Of a stretch of 41,771 bases of DNA, positions 23,207 to 30,899 are shown piece after piece. Made by a program: the position numbers and the translations under genes. The stretch is taken from positions 1-41,771 of the forward strand of contig JAGCYI010000133.1 in assembly GCA_017960885.1 (NCBI GenBank), written 5' to 3'. Below the pieces are notes generated by a model that was not told the DNA's origin, did no database searches, and worked only from the letters and a program-made list of their open reading frames with translations. The stretch comes from Bacteroidales bacterium. Its GTDB lineage: Bacteria; Bacteroidota; Bacteroidia; Bacteroidales; UBA3824. Numbering within the stretch: position 1 is the first letter of the stretch; the number at the start of each line of letters is the position of its first letter.

Positions 23207-26200
23207 ATGGGAACCACTAAGAATTCAGAAAGCAAAAGAGTAAATCCTTATATGGGAATTTACACATATACCGAATACGATGAGATGTATTTTTGGGGCA
23301 GAAATGAGGAATCATCAGAACTAACCGATATCATTCTCAACACAACCAGTACCATACTCGCCGGATATTCTGGATGTGGCAAATCTTCATTGATTAATGC
23401 AGGCATCACCCCGAGGCTCAAGGAGTACAATTTTATCACTATAAAAATCACACCAAAAGAAGTTTTCAACTTAGATAACAGAAACAACTATGCCAGCAAG
23501 TTTTGGGAATTAATCAACGAAAGAATCAACGACAAACTTAAAGAATACGAAGACGACATAGTTTGCATCAAAAAAAACAACATAGATAGCAAATACGAGT
23601 GTGCAGTATACGACAATATTTCGTTGTGGGACAAACTATTCTTGCGTATTTTTAAAAAGAGAGGCTTAAAACTCTACTTTCTGATTGTTCTTGACCAATT
23701 CGAAGAGCTGTTTCAATTAGATTTAAACATCAAGGAGATAAACAGAGTATTCAAAATATATGAAATAATGAGCAACTCATATTCTCCTTATTATGAATAC
23801 ATTGAAGAGATAAGTCAAGGCAGCGAAAAATTATTCCCAACAAAAGAAATCTACGACAAGTACTCAAACGAAAAAACTCTGCACAGATTCCTCATCTCTC
23901 TTCGGAAAGAATTTCTATATGATTTAGAGTCTTATTCAGGACATTATCCTGTACTTGCCCACAACATTTATTACTTAGAAAACCTCGATGACGACCAAGC
24001 TCGGGATATAATGATGGCTTGCGACGATTTCAAACCAAAAGGCCAATTCGAAGGATTGAACTCATACGAACTTATTAAAACCATCCTAAACAATAAAGAA
24101 GATTTTGATGATACCGACAAAAAAACAGACTACCGAATCGACACTATGACATTGTCGGTAGTATTGTATAAAGTGTGGGAAAATTGTTATAATAAATCAA
24201 TTAACGCTGAAACTGCAGAAATAAGAACAGATTTGTTCCAAAAAGAAGTCATAAATATAAATGATAAAATCAGCGAACTATTTACCAATATCCTTTCCGA
24301 TTTTTATAACGATAGAATCAAATCTTTAAAACAAGGAAGCGACAAAAGAAATAAAGAAAAAAAGGACTACATCGCAAAAATTCTCGAAAATCGCACCGAA
24401 TTAAATGTCATCAAAGAAAACCTGCAAACAATTTTCAACAAATTCATAAACAACTGTAATGATAATTGTTCGTACGATGATGAATCCATAGGTCTATACC
24501 TCGACAGTGTTTTATATCACGAAAAAATGGAATCATACGCGGATTTAATCAAATATATTCGTTCATCGGTAAATAAAGACACCTACACATGGGAAAATAC
24601 AAAGTTGGGGAAATTAATTACTAATAATACTAAATCTAACACAAATCATTTAAAACAACACATTGACAATCTTTTCAATAGCAGCAATGATGCTCAACAA
24701 GAGCAAGCCGCCATCCATATCAGCAATTACGCATACGGCAAGCTCAACGATAATGAATTAGACGACCGAGGCAGCAATACTAAAAGCATACGGCAAGTTC
24801 TAATCAACAATTTAAAAGGGTTCAGCCTGATAGATTCTATTAACAAATGCGCCAACGACACTGTACGTGGAAAACTTTTGCTAAATCTTAATCAAGCAAT
24901 ATACGAATTACAAGACAAACTATTGTCAGATAGTGGATTGTATCGTCAATCGGCATATTTGGACGATTTGTGCAAGCTATTTGACAAAGCTATTTACGGA
25001 GATATAGATTTAAAAAAGAAAAAGGAGTGGTTTTGTAACATCATAAAAAAAGGCATCATTGACACCAGAAATGGGTTGTATGAAATATGCGGCATCAATA
25101 ATGACTATCTTTCAAATCTCAAAAAAGACATTGCCTGCGATATTATCAAAACTATCACACTAACTAAAAACAGTATCAAAAGTAAAGGCGAATTCAATAA
25201 GGAAGAAGAAATACTGTTTTCTACCAACATTATCGACGACAAAAAGCTTTGCGAACTTATCAACAATAAATGCACAAAGGTGAAAGTATACCAAAACAAT
25301 CTATTGTGCGAATTGGGAAATAGGTCAATACAATTCCTCGATATACAAATAAAAGACATTGTGTGTCATTTAATCAAACATGATATACTAAAGCCCAAAC
25401 TAATTAATAACCAATCCAAGGGCATTGAAGAAAAGAACATTCTGAGGAAAGAGCTGAATAAATATGTCTACCGCAATAAAAGCCACACGGCAAACAATGT
25501 TAGAACTGAAATTGGCAATGTGATAAAGAATTGCAAATTATTTACCGAGCTCAACAAGGGCAACAACGAAAATATGCTCGAATTCCGTCACGACCGTTTG
25601 TGCGAAATGGCCAAAACGAATATGGACAACTACAAAATCAGCCAGAACAACGCAAAACGCTATACGCCAAACATTTACTTTACTCTGCAAGGCAGATTAA
25701 AAGAAACCAACTGCTTTGTAGACAGCATCTTTGGACCGTGGAACACCTATTCGTCTATCATGAGCACAATGAATTTTATGGAAGGCGACAAAAACAGCAT
25801 TGTTGACTTTTCTACAGATTCTATTCACCAGCTTAAAAAAATAAACTACGACAAAGCAAGTTCGGCAATTGTAACAATAGCCCTCAACGATAGATTTAAG
25901 ATGAAAACTATGATGGACGAATACGAAGACTATCACGATTTGCCAGCATATTTCACCCACTTCAGAGTTAAAATTGAAAACGACAAAATATATAACATTT
26001 CGTTTGAAACCAGAGAAAACCACGACAGCAACATTCAGAAGGTGGTGATTCCTACAGGTTTTCATAAGGTAAGATTCTATTTTGACGATTACGACAGAAT
26101 TGTTTTAAAAGAGTTTTGCGTAAGGAAAGAGGAACACAAAGATTTTTATACGCCACCTGAAAATTCCAATCAGGAACTGCCTAACGATGTCAGGGTTACA

Positions 26201-27811
26201 TTACCAGAATCGGGATACAACGCTATTTATTACAAATACGATACTGTTGATAATCAATACCCTAAAAAAACATATTTCTTAAACATAAGTCACAACGATG
26301 TAAACGACTTAAGGGAAAAGGCTCTCAATATTAATAACATAAAGTCTTTTTTGAAAGACCTTGACAAGGAAATATCTGATAACACATCTAAATTTATTAT
26401 TCGCCACATAGTTGACGGCAATTATGGGTATGAGTCGGAGCACGATCATCTTGGGCGTGAAAAATGCAGAAAGTTTCTCGGTGGAACTAAATATCAATTC
26501 AATGAAATTTCAATTGAATACTACGACGACGACCAAAACAACAAGCATAGCAACGATATCAAAAGTATATCCCTTTACAAATATAATAAAGAAAATGGCA
26601 ATAAAGAACAAACTACATATCATTACCCTAATAAAGACGAAGAAAAAAGCGATTCAGGAGTCCACAAAATAGAATTTATTTACGATACTAATGGAAATGG
26701 CAAAATCCAAAGAACAAAATACTATAACGTAGATAATGAACCATGCATTGATAACGTAAAAGGCATCGCCGGTGAACAATATACATATTTCGACAACGAT
26801 AACGAGCATTATGTTCAGACAGAATTCTTAGATAAAACAGATCATAAAACAAAAGATTCAAATGGGGTAACCCACATAATACTCACCAAAAATAAAGAAG
26901 GAAACAGAGTAAAAAGCATAGAAGCGTTTGATGGCAAAAACAAGATTAACGGTCGTGAAATTAATGGAATGATGTACCACAAAATTGAGTTTAAACATTA
27001 TAGAGATAAATTCAAAACATATCTTCTCAATGCAAATGGCGAGCGTTATATCATACAAAATAATGGCAAGGTAAAACAGTTGAAAGACCCAACCGAAACA
27101 AAAGAGATTCATATAAATAATGAAGTTTCATTTAATATGAAGCTTGTAAAACAAGGATCTTTTTATATGGGTAATAAAGATAGCAAGAGAATTCAAGAAA
27201 AACCAGCCCATGAAGTCACTCTAAACGACTACTACATGGGCGAAACCACCGTTACTAATAAAATATGGAATAGTATTATGCGTCAAAACGCTAAAGAAAA
27301 AGCTAATGCCGATTGTCCTAAAGTGAGGGTGTCATGGGATGATGTCCAAGCCTTTATTCAAAAACTTAATGAAACACTTAATGTTGACGAACAGGATGAA
27401 AAACTAACGTTTAGATTACCTACTGAAGCCGAATGGGAATTTGCGGCTCGTGGCGGTAATAAGAGCAAGGAAGATTACACTTACAGTGGAAGTAATACTC
27501 TAGAAGATGTTGCTATCATTGATATGAAAAAATATCGAGCGTATGTAGTTGGTAGACTACAAGCAAATGAGCTCGGAATATATGATATGTCGGGAAATGT
27601 TAAAGAATGGTGCGAAGACTATTTTGGGTTGTACACAATCAAAGAAGAAGATAACCCTATGGGACCAAGAGTAGGTTATTCGAGAGTGCTTAGAGGTGGT
27701 AGTTTTAGAAGCCATTACCAAACCTGCAGCGTATACCATCGTGATTGCGCCTTCCCTGACACCATGGGTGATAATATAGGATTCCGCCTTGTGCTTGAAA
27801 TAGATAACTAA
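23207..27811 (+). CDS. nSTAND-type NTPase with repeats and a C-terminal FGE/C-type-lectin-like domain
   Basis: This 1534-residue protein is the second gene of the operon. Residues 30-350 form a STAND NTPase of the nSTAND1 kind: Walker A GYSGCGKSS at 53-61, VLDQFEELF with Walker B Asp 163, then the sensor-like SLRKEFLYDLESY and IYYLENLDDDQARDI. Residues 350-850 are helical and end the NTPase module with EFRHDRLCEMAK. Residues about 900-1290 are beta-rich, ending in four units of roughly 35 residues. Residues about 1305-1534 form a formylglycine-generating-enzyme-like domain (MKLVKQGSFYMG, VSWDDVQAFIQKLNE, FRLPTEAEWEFAARGG, GIYDMSGNVKEWCED, VLRGGSF, GFRLVL). STAND proteins oligomerise on ligand binding, so this is likely the sensor for the TIR effector. 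The first Cys of the FGE copper site is Ser 1502, which argues against an active oxidase. The gene is A/T-rich and ends at a strong terminator. Confidence 0.85.
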   Translation: MGTTKNSESKRVNPYMGIYTYTEYDEMYFWGRNEESSELTDIILNTTSTILAGYSGCGKSSLINAGITPRLKEYNFITIKITPKEVFNLDNRNNYASKFWELINERINDKLKEYEDDIVCIKKNNIDSKYECAVYDNISLWDKLFLRIFKKRGLKLYFLIVLDQFEELFQLDLNIKEINRVFKIYEIMSNSYSPYYEYIEEISQGSEKLFPTKEIYDKYSNEKTLHRFLISLRKEFLYDLESYSGHYPVLAHNIYYLENLDDDQARDIMMACDDFKPKGQFEGLNSYELIKTILNNKEDFDDTDKKTDYRIDTMTLSVVLYKVWENCYNKSINAETAEIRTDLFQKEVININDKISELFTNILSDFYNDRIKSLKQGSDKRNKEKKDYIAKILENRTELNVIKENLQTIFNKFINNCNDNCSYDDESIGLYLDSVLYHEKMESYADLIKYIRSSVNKDTYTWENTKLGKLITNNTKSNTNHLKQHIDNLFNSSNDAQQEQAAIHISNYAYGKLNDNELDDRGSNTKSIRQVLINNLKGFSLIDSINKCANDTVRGKLLLNLNQAIYELQDKLLSDSGLYRQSAYLDDLCKLFDKAIYGDIDLKKKKEWFCNIIKKGIIDTRNGLYEICGINNDYLSNLKKDIACDIIKTITLTKNSIKSKGEFNKEEEILFSTNIIDDKKLCELINNKCTKVKVYQNNLLCELGNRSIQFLDIQIKDIVCHLIKHDILKPKLINNQSKGIEEKNILRKELNKYVYRNKSHTANNVRTEIGNVIKNCKLFTELNKGNNENMLEFRHDRLCEMAKTNMDNYKISQNNAKRYTPNIYFTLQGRLKETNCFVDSIFGPWNTYSSIMSTMNFMEGDKNSIVDFSTDSIHQLKKINYDKASSAIVTIALNDRFKMKTMMDEYEDYHDLPAYFTHFRVKIENDKIYNISFETRENHDSNIQKVVIPTGFHKVRFYFDDYDRIVLKEFCVRKEEHKDFYTPPENSNQELPNDVRVTLPESGYNAIYYKYDTVDNQYPKKTYFLNISHNDVNDLREKALNINNIKSFLKDLDKEISDNTSKFIIRHIVDGNYGYESEHDHLGREKCRKFLGGTKYQFNEISIEYYDDDQNNKHSNDIKSISLYKYNKENGNKEQTTYHYPNKDEEKSDSGVHKIEFIYDTNGNGKIQRTKYYNVDNEPCIDNVKGIAGEQYTYFDNDNEHYVQTEFLDKTDHKTKDSNGVTHIILTKNKEGNRVKSIEAFDGKNKINGREINGMMYHKIEFKHYRDKFKTYLLNANGERYIIQNNGKVKQLKDPTETKEIHINNEVSFNMKLVKQGSFYMGNKDSKRIQEKPAHEVTLNDYYMGETTVTNKIWNSIMRQNAKEKANADCPKVRVSWDDVQAFIQKLNETLNVDEQDEKLTFRLPTEAEWEFAARGGNKSKEDYTYSGSNTLEDVAIIDMKKYRAYVVGRLQANELGIYDMSGNVKEWCEDYFGLYTIKEEDNPMGPRVGYSRVLRGGSFRSHYQTCSVYHRDCAFPDTMGDNIGFRLVLEIDN
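27701..27787 (+). other. Candidate hypervariable (DGR-type) segment in the STAND gene's 3' end
   Basis: Codons for residues 1502-1523 alternate fixed positions (Cys 1507, Val 1509, Arg 1512, Pro 1517, then Ile-Gly-Phe-Arg from 1524) with varied ones. Nearly all of the varied codons end in C or T and could come from AAC or AAT by changes at A only: agc, cat, tac, acc, agc, tac, cat, gat, tgc, gcc, ttc, acc, ggt, gat. This is the layout of variable regions in diversity-generating retroelement targets with a C-type lectin fold. No template repeat or reverse transcriptase is in the window. Confidence 0.4.
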
Positions 27812-27818
27812 TTAAATA

Positions 27819-27858
27819 AAAAAAGCTCTGACAACAATTTTGCTATCAGAGCTTTTTT
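27819..27858. terminator. Bidirectional rho-independent terminator between the STAND gene and ettA
   Basis: aaaaaagctctga (27819-27831) pairs with tcagagctttttt (27846-27858) across a 14-base loop. It has a T run on either strand and serves both the TIR-STAND operon (plus) and ettA (minus). Confidence 0.85.
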
Positions 27859-27873
27859 ATTAAAAATATAACA

Positions 27874-29556
27874 TTATTCCATCAACTTTTTGTATTTGAA
27901 ACGTGTAGGAATTGCGTCGCCCATACGTTTGCGGTAGTTTTCCTGATATTCGGAATAACTGCCCTCAAAGAATTTAACCTGCGAATCGCCCTCAAATGCA
28001 AGTATGTGAGTAGCTATGCGGTCGAGGAACCAACGGTCGTGGCTTACTACTACGGCGCAACCCGCAAAGTTTTCGAGACCCTCTTCTAATGCACGGAGGG
28101 TGTTAACGTCGATATCGTTGGTAGGCTCGTCGAGGAGGATAACGTTGGCGTGCTCTTTGAGTGCGAGAGCAAGGTGCAGACGGTTGCGTTCACCACCCGA
28201 AAGCACTCCGCATTTCTTCTCTTGGTCGCTGCCCGAAAAATTGAATTTAGATACGTATGCGCGGGCATTCACGGTCTTGTTGCCAAGACGGATGTCGTCG
28301 GTACCTCCCGAAATTACCTGATAAACAGTTTTTTCAGGGTCGATAGACGAGTGCTGTTGGTCTACGTATGCAATCTTAACGGTATCGCCAACGGTGAATG
28401 TGCCGCTGTCGGGTTTTTCTAAGCCCATTATCAGGCGGAAAAGTGTGGTTTTGCCTGCACCGTTAGGACCAATAACACCTACAATGCCGTTGGGCGGAAG
28501 TGTAAAGTCGAGATTCTCGTAAAGCAACTTGTCGCCGTATGCCTTAGAAACTCCGTGAGCCTCAATAACTTTGTCACCCAAGCGAGGTCCGTTGGGAATA
28601 ACAATTTCGAGTTTTTCCTCACGCTCTTTCACGTCCTCGTTCAAAAGTTTTTCGTAAGCGTTAAGACGTGCCTTGCCTTTTGCCTGACGTGCCTTGGGAC
28701 TCATATTAACCCATTCTAACTCGCGTTCGAGAGTCTTGCGGCGTTTAGATGCTGTTTTTTCCTCCATTGCAAGGCGTTTTGCCTTTTGGTCGAGCCACGA
28801 TGAGTAGTTGCCCTTCCACGGAATACCCTCTCCCCTATCGAGTTCGAGAATCCATCCTGCAACGCTGTCGAGGAAGTAACGGTCGTGGGTAACGGCGATA
28901 ACCGTACCTTTATATTGTTGAAGATGCTGTTGCAGCCAATCGATACTTTCGGCATCGAGGTGGTTGGTAGGCTCGTCGAGCAACAGAACATCGGGTTCTT
29001 GCAAAAGCAGACGGCAGAGAGCCACACGGCGGCGTTCACCTCCCGAAAGAGTGTCAACCTTCTGATCATCGGGCGGACAGTTGAGCGCACCCATAGCACG
29101 CTCGAGTTTGTTGTCGAGTTCCCAAGCATCATGATGGTCAAGGAGTTCGGTAAGTTCGCCCTGACGCTCAATGAGTTTGTTCATCTCGTCGTCGTCCATA
29201 GGCTCGGCAAACTTTTGGTTGATAGCCTCATATTCGTTGAGCAGGTCAACAATGGGTTGTACACCCTCTTGAACCACTTCTTTAACGGTTTTAGAGTTGT
29301 CTAACTTAGGCTCCTGCTCCAAGTAACCAACAGAATACTCGTTGGCTGCGAATGCGAGGTCGCCCTCGAAATTCTTGTCAACTCCGGCGATAATTTTCAG
29401 TAGCGACGACTTACCAGAGCCGTTGAGACCAATTACGCCGATTTTTGCCCCGTAAAAAAACGAGAGGCTGATATTGTTCAATACTTTTTTTGCTGGAGGG
29501 AAAGTCTTGCATACCCTCGACATCGAGAAAATAATTTTCGGTGCTTCTTCTGCCAT
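27874..29556 (-). CDS. ettA: Energy-dependent translational throttle protein EttA (ABC-F ATPase)
   Basis: The 560-residue cytoplasmic protein has two ABC ATPase domains: Walker A GLNGSGKSS and signature LSGGERRRVALCRLLL with LLLDEPTNHLD in the first (about 10-270), and GPNGAGKTT, LSGGERNRLHLALAL and LLDEPTNDID in the second (about 325-545). Between them lies the interaction motif with EWVNMSPKARQAKGKARLNAYEKL, typical of EttA rather than other ABC-F members. There are no membrane segments. EttA binds the ribosomal E site and adjusts early elongation to the ADP/ATP ratio. It is a single gene facing the TIR-STAND unit, with a shared terminator, and it diverges from metF. Confidence 0.95.
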   Translation of the reverse strand: MAEEAPKIIFSMSRVCKTFPPAKKVLNNISLSFFYGAKIGVIGLNGSGKSSLLKIIAGVDKNFEGDLAFAANEYSVGYLEQEPKLDNSKTVKEVVQEGVQPIVDLLNEYEAINQKFAEPMDDDEMNKLIERQGELTELLDHHDAWELDNKLERAMGALNCPPDDQKVDTLSGGERRRVALCRLLLQEPDVLLLDEPTNHLDAESIDWLQQHLQQYKGTVIAVTHDRYFLDSVAGWILELDRGEGIPWKGNYSSWLDQKAKRLAMEEKTASKRRKTLERELEWVNMSPKARQAKGKARLNAYEKLLNEDVKEREEKLEIVIPNGPRLGDKVIEAHGVSKAYGDKLLYENLDFTLPPNGIVGVIGPNGAGKTTLFRLIMGLEKPDSGTFTVGDTVKIAYVDQQHSSIDPEKTVYQVISGGTDDIRLGNKTVNARAYVSKFNFSGSDQEKKCGVLSGGERNRLHLALALKEHANVILLDEPTNDIDVNTLRALEEGLENFAGCAVVVSHDRWFLDRIATHILAFEGDSQVKFFEGSYSEYQENYRKRMGDAIPTRFKYKKLME

Positions 29557-29624
29557 ATTTTATAATGATGAATGTGTTTATATCTTTTATTTAAATAATT
29601 GTCTTTAATAATTTATTGCTCAAT

Positions 29625-29648
29625 AATTTCTTTATAAATAAAGAAATT
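29625..29648. other. Inverted repeat in the ettA - metF intergenic region
   Basis: aatttcttta (29625-29634) and taaagaaatt (29639-29648) form a perfect 10-base dyad with a 4-base centre, about 70 bases upstream of ettA. It could be an operator or a weak hairpin. The remainder of 29557-29847 is very A/T-rich, and I see no other feature there beyond a poor -7-like word (CACCTTTG) before metF. Confidence 0.4.
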
Positions 29649-29847
29649 GACATATAGCCTATTTTATCTCTCCATATTAGTAGTTTTTATATCGAAACAC
29701 GCCATTGTGAGTGTTTCATATTTTGCAAACATGATTTTTAAATAAGATGTAGGCAAAAAAATTATGGCATAAAAATAAGCAAAGAGAATGAAAGAATGAA
29801 TGTTTTTTAAAATTTTTTTTCACCTTTGTATAAAAATATATTTCAAA

Positions 29848-30804
29848 ATGAAAATAGCTGAAATTCTCAAAAACACAAAAAAGACACATTTCTCGTTTGA
29901 GATAGTGCCGCCGCTCGTGGGTCACAGCGCCAAGAGCCTATACGAAAAAATAGAACTCCTCACAGAGTTTAACCCGTTGAATATCAATATTACATATCAT
30001 CAAGACGAGACTGTATACAAGCAGATCGACAACAATGTGATGTCAAAAAAACTTGTCCGCAAACGTCCCGGAACTGTGGCTCTCGCTGCCGCTATCCGAA
30101 ACCGTTTTCCATCAGTTACCACCGTGCCTCACCTCATCTGCGGCGGCATGACCAAGCAGGACATCGAGAATATCCTCATCGACCTCAACTTTTTGGAAAT
30201 TGAAAACATCCTCCTTCTCCGTGGCGACGCTCCAAAAGGCGAACGGTATTTTATTCCCGAGCCAGGCGGATACTCCCACACCGACGAGATGGTGAAGCAG
30301 ATAATGGACTTGAACAAAGGCATTTACCTCGACCACGACCTCAAAAATACCGAGGCTACAAACTTTTCGGTAGGAGTGGCAGGCTATCCTGAAAAACACG
30401 CCGAAGCGCCCAACTTTGAAACCGACATGAAGTATCTCAAAGCCAAAGTTGACGCCGGAGCCGACTACATTGTCACACAGATGTTTTTCGACAATGCCAA
30501 GTTTTTTGAATGGGAGCGCCGTTGCCGCGAGGCTGGAATCACAATCCCTATCATCCCGGGTATCAAGCCGTTAGGTAAAAAACGCGACCTTGATGTAATT
30601 CCTCTTACATTCCATCTGGATATTCCCGCCGACCTTGCCAACGCTGTGCAGAAAGCCAAAGACGACAGCGAAGTGTACCAAATTGGCATCGAATGGGCTA
30701 TAAACCAGAGCAAAGAGCTCATGAAACACGGAGTGCCAGCGCTCCACTATTTCAGCGTAGGCCGCACCGAGAACGTCAGGGAGATAGCCAAAGCCGTATT
30801 CTAA
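29848..30804 (+). CDS. metF: Methylenetetrahydrofolate reductase
   Basis: Starting at the ATG at 29848 gives MKIAEILKNTKKTHFSFEIVPP and 318 residues, the usual length for this family in Bacteroidota; an upstream ATG at 29800 would only add a run of Phe and Lys residues. Motifs fit a flavin-dependent TIM barrel: FSFEIVPP with the catalytic Glu, NITYHQDE, VPHLICGGMTKQDIEN, ENILLLRGDAPKGE, AGYPEKHAEAPN, GADYIVTQMFFDNAKFFEW and IPIIPGIKPLG. It reduces 5,10-methylene-THF to 5-methyl-THF for methionine synthesis. It appears monocistronic; no riboswitch is visible upstream. Confidence 0.95.
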   Translation: MKIAEILKNTKKTHFSFEIVPPLVGHSAKSLYEKIELLTEFNPLNINITYHQDETVYKQIDNNVMSKKLVRKRPGTVALAAAIRNRFPSVTTVPHLICGGMTKQDIENILIDLNFLEIENILLLRGDAPKGERYFIPEPGGYSHTDEMVKQIMDLNKGIYLDHDLKNTEATNFSVGVAGYPEKHAEAPNFETDMKYLKAKVDAGADYIVTQMFFDNAKFFEWERRCREAGITIPIIPGIKPLGKKRDLDVIPLTFHLDIPADLANAVQKAKDDSEVYQIGIEWAINQSKELMKHGVPALHYFSVGRTENVREIAKAVF

Positions 30805-30899
30805 AAACGGTACAAATTTTGCCCAAAAAAAATTGTGGAAAATAGATACACCTTATATATATTTTCCTTAAATTTATAGCGCTAAAAATTTTGACTACG

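Noticed and set aside
27095..27808. Active formylglycine-generating enzyme for sulfatase maturation
   Set aside because: The first active-site Cys is Ser, the domain is fused to a STAND NTPase, and no sulfatase is in the window.
20734..27873. Local DGR cassette (reverse transcriptase, accessory protein, template repeat)
   Set aside because: I saw no reverse transcriptase motifs and no second copy of the variable segment anywhere in the window.
29800..29847. Upstream ATG extending MetF by 16 residues
   Set aside because: The extension is a low-complexity Phe/Lys run from A/T-rich leader DNA, and the 318-residue form matches the family.
30891..30899. TTG start for the hemerythrin-domain sensor
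   Set aside because: An ATG nine bases later gives the usual short polar N-terminus before the first membrane helix.
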